A stretch of DNA of 64,000 nucleotides, from positions 62,001 through 126,000 of the forward strand of contig JAGVSM010000181.1 in NCBI GenBank assembly GCA_022494885.1, written 5' to 3'. The stretch comes from Micrasema longulum. Taxonomy: Eukaryota; Arthropoda; Insecta; Trichoptera; Brachycentridae. The translations under genes were made by a program, and so were the position numbers. This document shows, piece by piece, positions 55,080 to 64,000 of the stretch. Position 1 is the first letter of the stretch. Each line of letters opens with the position of its first letter. The notes beneath the pieces are model-generated. The model did not search any database, was not told the origin of the DNA, and saw only the letters and a list, made by a program, of their open reading frames with translations.

Positions 55080-55545
55080 ATTTTGGTGCGGCCACTTTCA
55101 TGTTAAATTTATTATCTTCAAATTACTACAACAAACTTTAGTTCGATACTTAATTATGCCTTCGGTAATATTAAAAAAAATACTGAAGTAAGTTAAAGCC
55201 TTTTTTTATAGAATTGTATTTACTTCTTATTTCCACTTTTATGTTAAATGTATTATCTTTAAATTATTAAAACAAATTTTTGTTCAACACTTAGTCTTTA
55301 TTGAGATCCTAGATACCTAAGTTAAGTCTAAATTTGAAATGCCGGAATCTGCCGGTTTAAAAGTAATTATATTTTAGAAAAAAAAAACCTTTAAGTATAT
55401 TTTTAATTTGTTTTTATCTAATTTTGTTTTTTTTTTTTTTTTATTACTGCGTGATTAAAAAAAACATTCGTTTTATAATAGCAAAATCGTATGATTTCCT
55501 CACTATGCGCGCGTTTTACCAGACTACTGCCTTAAGGTGCATGAC
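55080..55545 (-). repeat. dispersed repeat, inverted copy of 8990-9420
   Basis: It shares GCAAAATCGTATGATTTCCT, AACACTTAGTCTTTATTGAG and ATTATGCCTTCGGTAATA. Nature unknown; no coding region. Confidence 0.6.
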
Positions 55546-56003
55546 TATTACATCATCCAGTTCAATTATTCCAGCCATTTAACCTAATAAATGTATCAAT
55601 CAGGATTGAAATATTCACAAAACATTCCCAATAATTATTATTCCCGTTTCACGCAAGCATTGCCGCTTCGTTCACCCAACTACCCTTCAAAGCTTAAGAT
55701 GTGTTATACAACGATACTATAATACCCTCGGGGGTACATTACGTACTGACAGGGGTGCAATGGGGGTGGAGGATTACCTCTCCCCGGGGGGGAGTGGGGA
55801 GGGGCAAGAACTTGGCTTCAGAATATGTGTCAAGTATCGGAAGTATGGTTTCAGTAAATATACCATCGTGACGAATTGTATAAAATATTCTCCCCAAGAT
55901 ACTGTTTATTTCGTTCAATTTCAAATGTAAATGAAATGGCGGAATATATTATTTTTCGTCACCGTTCAGGCAAAAGTCACTATACCAAAAAAATGACAAA
56001 TCA
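55546..56003. other. unassigned stretch with a G-rich run
   Basis: 55755-55810 is unusually G/C-rich (CTCCCCGGGGGGGAGTGG). A 61-codon minus frame across it was not recognised. Confidence 0.35.
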
Positions 56004-56233
56004 CAAGGAGGAAGTTCAGTGTAAAAAAAAAACTATTAGTTAATAGACTATTAAACTTAGGCATTTTTTTTATAATTACAAACTGTATTATCAGCGCTAT
56101 AACTTCTCAAAGTTTTGTATTTATGAAATTACTCTGCGGGTGACGTCTCAAGTTCTCTTCCGCTTCTTCTAGTTCAGTTCTGCCGATTGGTTCGTTGACG
56201 TACCGTAAACCGGAAATCTGTCTCAATTCTCAT
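56004..56233 (+). repeat. F2 MITE-like repeat, truncated at 3' end
   Basis: It starts AGGAGGAAGTTCAGTG and includes GGTGACGTCTCAAGTTCTC. It is cut where the CR1/L2-like tail begins at about 56234. Confidence 0.65.
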
Positions 56234-57180
56234 ATCTAGGGGAACTATGCATTGCAGATGAACTAGCGGACAGGCGTTTTACGCTTAGATCAGCTACGTC
56301 TATGGCGAGAGAAAAGGTTTTTTTTTTGTTTTTTTACAATAAACATAAGTGATAAAACAGTATTAAAAAAATAAAGCATAATTACATAGTAATTAAATAC
56401 ATAATAATAGTAAAAATAGTAAACAAAAAATCCCACAAAGGCATGGCCTGTTCGTGGGTATACAAGAAAATGATAATGAATTTTTGCTCCAATAATAAAT
56501 AATGAACGGTTATAATTTTTGTGTAACATAAGGAAAAATGTAAAATATTCTGTAAAAGATTATGTGGCATTATTTTTTATAATAATTAAAAAAGGAAATA
56601 AAAAATATTTTTAAAAAAAACACAAAAATATTCATTATTGTTAAAGGGCAAAAAAATAAATCATAGAAAAAAAAGAGTTCATATCTTTACTTTAAATCCA
56701 GGATAGTGCATGTTTTTTAAAAGAAGGAAAATTTTGAAACTTTAGAATTAATGAAATATTATCAGTAAAAAAAGAATTAAATTTTTTTGGGCCAATAAAA
56801 TATGCATGTCTCTGTGCGAGCCTCGTTTTACAATGTGGTATTTCTAACACACGATTCCTTCTTTGACTTGATCTATTTGAATTGCTTGTAAATAAATTTT
56901 GGTTCTTAAATTTATATATTTTAAACATTTAAAACAATATATTTGTCTTAGGTCTAAAAGTTTAGCTTCTTGGAACAATTGGAAAGAAATAAAAGTGCGA
57001 TTTTTGTGAAGCATTAGTTTTATTATACCTCTGCGCAAACAGCGCACTAAGTTCGGTGAACGCGCATTTGCGGTCGCAGGTCTTATGGCATTGAATGCTC
57101 TCCCAGCAGAGATGCGAGGCTGTGAGAGTGAAGTGATGTTTCGGAAAAAACTTAAAACTCACATAAATAAATATTTTGTG
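56234..57180 (+). pseudogene. CR1/L2-like RT tail, interrupted by another retroelement
   Basis: 56234-56316 (GGAACTATGCATTGCAGATG, TTAGATCAGCTACGTCTATG) and 57015-57160 (ATTATACCTCTGCGCAAACA) are the two halves of the same sequence that is contiguous at 48665-48905. Between them lies a foreign antisense retroelement, 56318-57014. Confidence 0.8.
56318..57014 (-). mobile_element. 5'-truncated Jockey/CR1-like retroelement, nested insertion
   Basis: The minus strand encodes MLHKNRTFISFQLFQEAK, LLDLRQIYCFKCLKY, RRNRVLEIPHCKTRLAQR and HAYFIGPKKFNSFFTDN, then a UTR ending in a poly(A) represented by the T run at 56316-56332. It is the same family and very similar in sequence to 43908-44757. Its boundaries are given exactly by the split host repeat. 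Confidence 0.82.
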
Positions 57181-57321
57181 CCACATTTATTTTTTAAATG
57201 TTTTATATTTAATTGTATATTTATTTAATACTTTTTATTTGTTGTGCATTTTTGTTTCTAAACAGAATAAAAAAAAATAAAAAAAGCATAAAATTATTTT
57301 ATTCTATTTTATATTATTTTC

Positions 57322-57585
57322 TACACGGCTTTGTGGTGTAGTGGTCAGCGCGTTTGCCTACCATGCAAGAAGGCTCGGGTTCGATTCCTGAGATGCTTTA
57401 CATGAAACATTTATTTAAACAGGTGTTTTTACGCTAGAATATTTCATAGTTCAAGGTGACACCTGAACCGTAAGACTGATTATCTTACCTTCATGTAACA
57501 AAAATTTTCAAGATATGCTGCGATTGGAGTACAAGTGCAGTGCCCTATGCACCATTAGGTGCGGAAAGTGAATGATGATGTTTTT
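57322..57585 (+). repeat. tRNA-derived SINE (family A), near full length
   Basis: A box TGGTGTAGTGG at 57334-57344 and B box GGGTTCGATTCC at 57377-57388 sit in a tRNA-like head. The body follows with GACACCTGAACCGTAAGAC and ATTATCTTACCTTCATGTAA, then GCACCATTAGGTGCGGAAAG, ending GAATGATGATG. Confidence 0.82.
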
Positions 57586-57689
57586 TTATGTGTTGTTATA
57601 TAAATACCTAAATATCATACAAGCAAAATGTTGTTCTAGGAAGAAAAAATATATGCATGCATAGTGATAAAAATCTACTAAAACTGTAA

Positions 57690-57945
57690 ATAAATTATAT
57701 TTCAACAATATTTTGAGTTTGTCCAAATTTTTGTAGACAAGGACTGGATTCAACTCAATAGATGAAAGAATTGAAGGAATATAGATGTTCACATATGAGC
57801 AGAATGGTGAATGTTACACAGTGTATTAAGTGGCCACTTAAACCAGCCATTGACAGGTCATAAGCCCTGTAGATGCCTAGACTTCTATATTACATTATCT
57901 TAAATGTTCTTCATCTCTGTTGTAATATGTTGATAAATTATATTT
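57690..57945. repeat. S-family element with 13-bp target duplication
   Basis: ATAAATTATATTT flanks the element on both sides (57690-57702 and 57933-57945). The element (57703-57932) starts CAACAATATTTTGAG and ends GTAATATGTTG. The left-centre is deleted. Confidence 0.78.
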
Positions 57946-58129
57946 GCCTTTGGTGATTTATGGTAGTTGAGATTCTATTTAAAGTCACACCACAGATTTA
58001 CAAAAAACAACAAATAATTTCGATTTACGCATTTTTTTCTAATTAAGTAGTAAGTAACCTTGGCCACTTGTGCCTTTTAAATCATTTTACGCTTTAAATG
58101 GTATATTGTTAGGGACTTTAGCCTGAAGG
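57946..58129. other. unassigned stretch
   Basis: No recognised feature. Confidence 0.3.
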
Positions 58130-58384
58130 GTGACGGTATTATATAAATATGTACCTAAATATGAACAATACAGCAGAAAATTGAATATCCAGCATTTCAC
58201 GAATTTCATTTTGCCCCCTTCAGACAAGTCACTAGATAGTGTTTTAGAATTTACCCGCGTACTGAGAACTCTCTACAACTCCTCGGTGCGAAGTAGACTC
58301 GAGAGTGGCTGGATGATTTGGGGCCACATGAACTGGAGTACTCTCTTATGATAGAAAAAATCCAAAAGAAGTTTAAGAGATATC
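58130..58384 (+). pseudogene. non-LTR RT fragment
   Basis: It encodes LEFTRVLRTLYNSSVRSRL and ESGWMIWG, then after a frameshift MIEKIQKKFKRYL. The pattern LKTLY.SLVRS.LEY.S..W ... IE..Q.KF.R is the RT thumb region. It is cut at about 58385 by the next element. Confidence 0.65.
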
Positions 58385-59060
58385 TTTTTTTATTTTTTAT
58401 TCATAAATTTCATAAAAAGTACACGTTTTTGTAAAATTCTAAACATATCTACATACTTTTACACATCTAGTAATTGTTATTACTGCAACTCTCCAAAAAC
58501 AGAGACTAACTCTTGCGCTTGGAGAGTGACTTACACTGTTTTAGTTGTTTATTTATAGGAGTTTATATAATTTTAAATACGAGTACATACATGAAAAAGA
58601 AAAATAAAAACATGGGATATATGAAGAAAAAACATAAAACAATAATACATTCATACTAATTAAAATTTAATGTTGTTTTTACACGAGTTCAAAAAATTTC
58701 TTTAGATTAACTTTAAATTTATTTATTGATATATTATTTTTAATAGATTAAGTTCATTGGGAAGATTATTATAATTTTTTACACCTATGAAGACAAAGCT
58801 ATTTTGACCATGACTTGTATGGAATTTTAATATTATGTTGGTATCTGAGTGACTTATTCATCTCCAATTCTTTTATTTTTTATATATTTGTATACTAGAA
58901 TTTATTTTATAAAGAGTGTCTACTGTATGAACCTTAAATATTTTATATAGACTTTCCGTATTGAATGTTGAGGGTTACTTACTTTAATAATTAATCTTTG
59001 TATCTTTATACACTTAAACCGTCACCTTCATTTGTATAATTAGTATTCGCATAGTAAGGA
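58385..59060 (-). pseudogene. CR1/Jockey-like retroelement tail, inserted in the preceding RT fragment
   Basis: It begins with a T run at 58384 (poly(A) on the minus strand) and matches 45780-46510 in reverse over most of its length: 3' UTR first, then the region encoding the VHTVDTLYKI segment near 58910-58930. The coding part is decayed. Confidence 0.65.
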
Positions 59061-59156
59061 TTAATCTTTTTTGTATTAAAATCTTTAAAATTTAAAAACA
59101 AATTTTAGTTTGCAAATCAGATTACGAAAAATACAACTTTACCATTTAAATAAACA

Positions 59157-59670
59157 AGAAATATATCAATAGTTAGTTAGTATAGCGAAGCATGGAGTTG
59201 GAAAAAAAGGGACGAAAGTAGACTGAATGCTGTTGAAATGCGATCCCTCAGGCGAATGTGCGGAAAAACAATGTATGATAGGTGCCCTAATGTCGAAATT
59301 AGAGCAGAATGCAAGGCTGAGTTAAGCATTATCGACAAAATTAAGAAAGGTCTTTGCGATGGTTCGGTCATGTGGAGCGAATGAATGATGAAAGAACGGC
59401 TAAAAAGATTTATGATGCGAATGTGTCTGGTTGTAGAAGTCGAGGAAGGCCGAGAAAGACATGGCATGATCAAGTACAACAAATTCTTGAAAGTGGTCAT
59501 GTGAAAAGTCGGAATAATCGACGTGCGTGCATGAGAAGATGTATGAATGTGAAGGAAGCAAAGGAAGTGTGCCAGGACAGAGTGGTGTGGCGTTCTATCC
59601 TCTCTGCCTACCCCTCTGGGGAAATGGCGTGATGGTTAGTTAGTTAGTTAGTTAGTTAGAAATATATCAA
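59157..59670 (+). mobile_element. 5'-truncated non-LTR element with 13-bp target duplication and (TTAG)n tail
   Basis: AGAAATATATCAA is identical at 59157-59169 and 59658-59670. The insert (59170-59657) encodes SRLNAVEMRSLRRMCGKT, then after one frameshift LRWFGHVERMNDERTAKK, CRSRGRPRKTWHDQV, SRNNRRACMRRCMNVKEAK and VWRSILSAYPSGEMA, with stop at 59631. It then ends in a tandem GTTA/TTAG array. Long, perfect duplication, 5' truncation and a simple-repeat tail are signs of target-primed reverse transcription. Family: a common arthropod endonuclease-RT type. Confidence 0.85.
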
Positions 59671-60339
59671 GTCTTGTATTCTATGTCGACTCGTGTTACA
59701 CAATAGCCACACAAGAGTTAATTAGTGAGTGGAATTTTTTTGTTAATTATTGTCCAGTAAAATATACACAATTCTAAATTATGTAACTAATATTGTTGTG
59801 AAATTGCTTTATTTGATCACAAGCTACTGAAAAGCAATGCGATCCGAATCATGCCATTCTTACAAATGTAACTTAACGATTTTCCGGCCGCTTTAAGATT
59901 CCAAAAAGTTCTAAAGTACCATTTCTTTCTTTCCCAGATTAAAGATATACATTGAGCCTATTCGTGTAGTATTCAACATCTTGCAGCTATTTTCCAATAA
60001 AAGAGAATATTTTATGAGAAGGAAGACCTATTGCGAATTTTGATAACCTTTAAGGCTTGATTGAGAATTATAAACCAAGGATTCTTACAAAATCAATATA
60101 GCTGTCAGTAGAAGTGTTTGCTTTTACTTAGATACATTATTATAAAGTATTATTTGTATTTTAAAAAATAATTTGTTTTAGTTAAAAACCTATTTTATTA
60201 AATATACTAATATCAAAATTCAACTCTTCCCTCCAACCAATTATTTCAGGAAGCTGAACTTTTAAAAATACGATAAATCTATTGCCAGCAATCATTAAAA
60301 TATGTTTTTTTTCGCCAGCATGTATTTCCTAAAAAAAAT
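59671..60339. other. unassigned stretch
   Basis: No recognised feature. Confidence 0.35.
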
Positions 60340-60560
60340 AATAGATCTAGTCAAAGATCGAATAGTTTACTAGAAATCCCTTATTGTAAATCCAGACTTG
60401 GACAAAGACAATCATTTTTCATGGCTCCAAAACTGTTCAATGCATTTCATGAGGACAATTATATGATTGAGATTAATTATTTGAATTTGTTTCGATTAAA
60501 ATTTTTACTGAAATTATGGATAAAAGAGGCAGATTTAAATAGATTACATTTTAAATAGAT
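60340..60560 (+). pseudogene. Jockey/CR1-like RT tail
   Basis: It encodes RSSQRSNSLLEIPYCKSRL and GQRQSFFMAPKLFNAFH, a diverged member of the family at 43908-44757 (RRNRVLEIPHCKTRLAQR). Confidence 0.6.
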
Positions 60561-60728
60561 AGCGTATACTTTTATTATAATTTTTACGATTTTATGCGAT
60601 AAAAAATTGTATTTTTTTATTATTTTAAAGCCAATCAACAGGCTAAAGTAGCCCTAATAGATTGGCATTATTGAGTAATACTTAATCTAAACATTCTTAA
60701 AATTGACTTAATTTAACAAAGTGTATAA

Positions 60729-61019
60729 TTAACATGTCATGACATCGCGAGTCAGGAGAGACAACACCGCTTGCTTCTGAAATGCCTGCCCTTGCTGTAG
60801 GAACACATCGACAGTACCGTTCGGTGATAGTTCGTTCACTGTTCTGAGGATCCTCGGTAGAGGGGAAAAGAATCCGATGTTAGTTTTATAATTTCCCACA
60901 GCAAAGACAGGATTGGTACGCAAGTTACGGCGAGGTACATTAGGGTTAATCTGAGCAAGGATATCATGGACATCTATACAGTTAGATATTAATTTGCGCA
61001 AGAATATCAAACCAGCCAA
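60729..61019 (-). pseudogene. non-LTR RT tail
   Basis: The 96-codon minus frame reads LIFLRKLISNCIDVHDILAQ, INPNVPRRNLRTNPVFAV and FSPLPRILRTVNEL with an FLQQGQAF-type end. L.FL.K...G.ID...LL..I..NVP.R..R and .SPL.R....N are the tail signature of CR1/Jockey-like elements. Confidence 0.65.
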
Positions 61020-62340
61020 AATCCTTCTGAATTCTAAACTAAAGATATGAAAGTACTAGACGATCATAATAGTTGATTATGAAGATATATGTTCTAATAT
61101 TGGCACTTATTTTTTAATTGATTTATTGTGAATGCAGATACTTGGTAGAATTCCACAATGAAATTTAATAAGGTATCTAAAATAAAACACTTTTATTGGA
61201 TTTCATTCTACTTAAAAAAAAAAAATATGTAACGCGTTTCGTCTTGTTAGGACATTATCAAACTCCTATTTATTTTGGATTCCTTACCGAATTACAATAC
61301 TCATTTTTAAACTTTTTATATCTGTCGTATTTTTCCAGTAGCCTTTATTTCAGTTAAAAATAAAATGTACAAGCACACACAGACCATGCCTTTGTAAGAG
61401 TTTAATTTGTACTTGTAACTTATGTATATCTTTTGTAAAATGCAAAGAAAAAAAATTTAAAAATAAAAAATTTAAAATCCCCCTCATACTAGGCAACGCC
61501 TGAAAACATAAAAAAATGTATGCTTCTGCCGTCCGTACAAATAGTGCAGTATCTAAAATATTCGATATGTAGCCCGAACATTGCAAAACCATGAGCCGGA
61601 TTCAATTACATAAATTTGTAATAAATTGGTTACTTGGTTAATGTAGAGAAAAATGGGAAAATTAAATAAAACACATTATTAAATAATAAACAGTACAATT
61701 AAATATTGTATAACTGAACAATAAATTAACTAACAGGTAGTCGTGTTATTGTTTATTTTGCATAAAACTGTCTGCCTTAAAACAGGTTGCACCAGTTCGC
61801 CAGACTAGTCATAATCCAGAGAAATCTTTTACCTCAAACATGCAGTAGATTAAGAAATTGTATTTTTTGTTAATAAACCGTCATTATTATTATTATTGAC
61901 ACATGACGACATTTTGTAAAATAAAGAAACGGAATCACGAAGAAAAGATCTTTATTTAAGACTTACTCATGTATCAATATTCCTTCAGGAATTCAGTAAA
62001 ACTGCAGTAAGTAGATTTTCAGTTTATAATTATCTTTAATTTAGTTTTGTTTAAGTTTAATTTGTCTTTTAAATTTAAACATTAATCTTAATATGAAAAC
62101 TAAATCAATCTTTTAGTTTTTTCCCTTCTTTCGATACGTCAGAAGTGATGACGTGCATAGTATAACTACAGCAAAAACAACATTATTTTCTTAATATTTA
62201 AAGCATTATTGAATATTGAACTGGATTTTTATAATTGTATTTATGTGGAAAACTGATTTGGCTTTATTTTATGTTTTTTTTAAAATGTTGTGTATATTTT
62301 TTTGTATTGTTGTTGTTTTTCTGAATAAATCAACAAAAAT
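61020..62340. other. unassigned stretch with small repeat fragments
   Basis: 61226-61265 in reverse reads TTTGATAATGTCCTAACAA and GACGAAACGCGT, another hammerhead-core-like motif (stem GTC/GAC). 61492-61512 has the S-family block CTAGGCAACGCCTGAAAAC. Nothing else was recognised. Confidence 0.35.
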
Positions 62341-62414
62341 TAAAAATTAACTTTGTGGCCAAACACTTAACTAAATGTTATGAAATATTTGTAAACAACC
62401 ACTTATCGACTTTT

Positions 62415-62460
62415 CTATATCTACCGGTTTCGAGACGTACCCATCTCTTCGTCGGGAAAC
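62415..62460 (-). other. hammerhead-core-like hairpin
   Basis: In reverse it reads CCGACGAAGAGATGGGTACG and TCTCGAAACCGGTAG, the same hairpin as 48526-48580 with two changes. The flanking AACTTTGTGGCCAAACACTT and AACTAAATGTTATG block is also shared. Confidence 0.4.
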
Positions 62461-62469
62461 CAATTCAAC

Positions 62470-62725
62470 CAACATGCAAAACTCACTATATACCATCACC
62501 ATAGTTGTTGCTCAAAAATATAAAGCCAACACGACATGCATTTGTGAGGGTGTCAAAAAGTGGGAGGGACTGAACCCTCCCACTTTTTTCAACTATTTCT
62601 TCCACAACATAAAACAATTTCACAACTTAATCAGTGCATATAAGGGTTGCCCACTAAATGCATGGCATGTTGGTTTTATATTTTAAGCAACAACTATGGT
62701 GAAGGCGTATAGTGGGTTTTGTTTA
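62470..62725. repeat. fold-back element with a GC-rich internal hairpin
   Basis: The left arm (62480-62545, CACCATAGTTGTTGCTCAAA) and right arm (62660-62720, AGCAACAACTATGGTG) are inverted copies of about 65 bp. Between them 62555-62588 is a perfect 14-bp hairpin AAAAAGTGGGAGGG/CCCTCCCACTTTTT with a 6-nt loop. It has no coding capacity. Confidence 0.7.
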
Positions 62726-62937
62726 TTGGTATCCTGACAAAATTCAAAGGGGCGTGGCCAATGCAATAAAGCGTTTTCGCGGGAATCTAAAATTTTAAAT
62801 TATTTTTTTTTTGCTAATAATAAGAACAAAAAAATATCATTTTTATTCGACAGTATTTTATAGACCCTTATTAATTTAAAATTGTTAAAAGAGATATTTA
62901 CATATCTGAAAGTTTAACTACTATGAGTTAATCATAT

Positions 62938-63030
62938 AACATGTAACAAAACCGACCAAGATATGCTGCAATTTGTGCACCAATGCGGTGCCCTATGCGC
63001 CATTAGGTGCAAAAAAAGGAATGAAGACGA
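62938..63030 (+). repeat. SINE family A, 3' body
   Basis: It has ACATGTAACAAAACCGACC, GATATGCTGCAATTTGTGCA and GCGCCATTAGGTGC, with an A-rich end. Confidence 0.6.
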
Positions 63031-63593
63031 TTTTTTTAATTTTCTTAATTTTCATTGATTTTTCCGGGCGCGATTTTCATATAAATTTTTACAGTGGACT
63101 AAATAAATATTTTTTTTACTGTCAAACGCAAACTTGTCTTAAAAAGAGCCGGACGGACGTCGCGTCGCTTGAAGTGTTGTCAATACCTATATTCACCTTT
63201 AAAAACGCGTTTTCTTGTGAAATGTATAAAATACCAAATTCACACGAGCGCTAGCCTAGTGCCTCTCCTTAATTAGTTGTAATAGTAATAGTCCAGTTGA
63301 TCCAAAGGGTTCTTATATCATTGCGTCGGTATTTAGACGCATAGGTTGCATAGCTAACTTCATTTTAAATTACGATTGCTAACACTTATTTTAAAAAAAA
63401 AACCGTTATTAATTAATTTATTTAAGAACATAATTATAATACAAACATCAGGTATTTTCAACTGAGCTGAAGCTGTTTAGACTACGTAATTCAGAGAGCT
63501 TATGATCTGTTATCGGCTGGTATGATTAATCACTTTACACACGGCGTAACATTCACCATTCTGCCGATACGCAGCTGACTTACATATTTACGT
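63031..63593. other. unassigned stretch with an S-family fragment
   Basis: 63500-63565 carries a short S-family remnant (CACTTTACACAC, GTAACATTCACCATTCTGCC). Otherwise nothing was recognised. Confidence 0.4.
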
Positions 63594-64000
63594 ATGGTTT
63601 TTAAAAAAAAATCTATAAATACTTGGATTGAATATAACACTCGAATGCGTGTTGGGTCCATTATAGAGAATAAAAGGAATCGTGCGCTAGAAATACCACT
63701 TTGTAAAACGAGGCTAGCACAGAGTCACGCATATTTTATGGGCCCAAAAATGTTAAATTCTTTTTTTACTGATAATTTTCGTTAATCCCAAACTTTCGAA
63801 ATTTTCCTTCTTTTAAAAAACACGCACTATCCTGGATTCAAACTAAAGATATCAACTTAAAAGATAAGATATTTTTTGTTGCCCTTTAATAATACGGAAT
63901 ATTTTTATGTTTTTATAAATTTTTTATTACTTTTTAAATTACTTTTTAAAAAAAGCCCCTCTAACCTTTTACAGAATATTTTCTTTTCTCTTTCTTATAT
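63594..64000 (+). pseudogene. Jockey/CR1-like RT tail running off the window
   Basis: It encodes NKRNRALEIPLCKTRLAQS, HAYFMGPKMLNSFFTDN to a stop at 63785, then a UTR matching the 44150-44250 region in reverse (CAGAATATTTTCTTTTCTC-type end). It is the same family as 43908-44757 and 56318-57014, here on the + strand. Confidence 0.75.

Noticed and set aside
55739..55924. 61-codon minus frame with a proline-rich end as an exon
   Set aside because: No recognisable motif, and it overlaps a G/C-run; nothing supports splicing or homology.
59637..59657. Telomeric or interstitial TTAGG repeat
   Set aside because: The unit is four bases (TTAG/GTTA), and it forms the simple-repeat tail of the adjoining retroelement.
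1..64000. CRISPR array, prokaryotic operons, rRNA or functional tRNA genes
   Set aside because: No regularly spaced short repeats and no operon structure. The tRNA-like sequences are all SINE heads lacking a complete cloverleaf in context.

Overview
The window is nuclear DNA of an animal, most probably an insect. It is AT-rich (roughly two thirds or more A+T by eye), has introns with GT/AG borders and no operons, and is packed with arthropod-type transposable-element debris. The order of insect cannot be fixed from sequence alone.

One host gene is recognisable. A + strand ELO-family very-long-chain fatty-acid elongase has its last three coding exons at 3898-4141, 17420-17562 and 23600-23773, followed by a 3' UTR with AATAAA signals near 23863-23881. 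The exons are GC-rich, open and phase-consistent. The N-terminal exons must lie before the window. The two introns (13.3 kb and 6.0 kb) are filled with mobile-element remains.

The best-preserved mobile element is a Transib transposon (14371-17286) inside the first of these introns, antisense to the gene. It has a perfect 5-bp target duplication (CATCG), 39-bp terminal inverted repeats 34/39 identical, and a RAG1-related transposase in which all three acidic catalytic residues can be placed. The transposase is broken by one frameshift and one in-frame stop.

Other DNA elements are a Tc1-like copy with both ends (2667-3838), a mariner-type relic (12060-12700), a non-autonomous hAT element with an 8-bp duplication (26293-27271), a near-palindromic TA-flanked MITE (28421-28791), a second palindromic MITE family (1285-1523, 40926-41164), a TIR element at 21723-22323, a 2.7-kb complex fold-back (35016-37745), and a very abundant fold-back family, here called S, with 9-13 bp target duplications (more than ten copies). 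A further MITE-like family, here called F2, has five copies.

Non-LTR retrotransposons are represented by at least twenty 5'-truncated, frameshifted 3' tails. They include RNase H-bearing tails, RTE-like tails, CR1/L2-like tails with (TAA)n ends, and Jockey/CR1-like tails, and several are nested inside one another. tRNA-derived SINEs of at least three head types are scattered throughout. Short hairpin motifs resembling the hammerhead-ribozyme core recur at seven places.

From 23.9 kb to 64 kb no intact host gene was recognised. One GC-rich unidentified coding-like relic lies at 31150-31440. Long stretches are unassigned AT-rich sequence and are listed as such.
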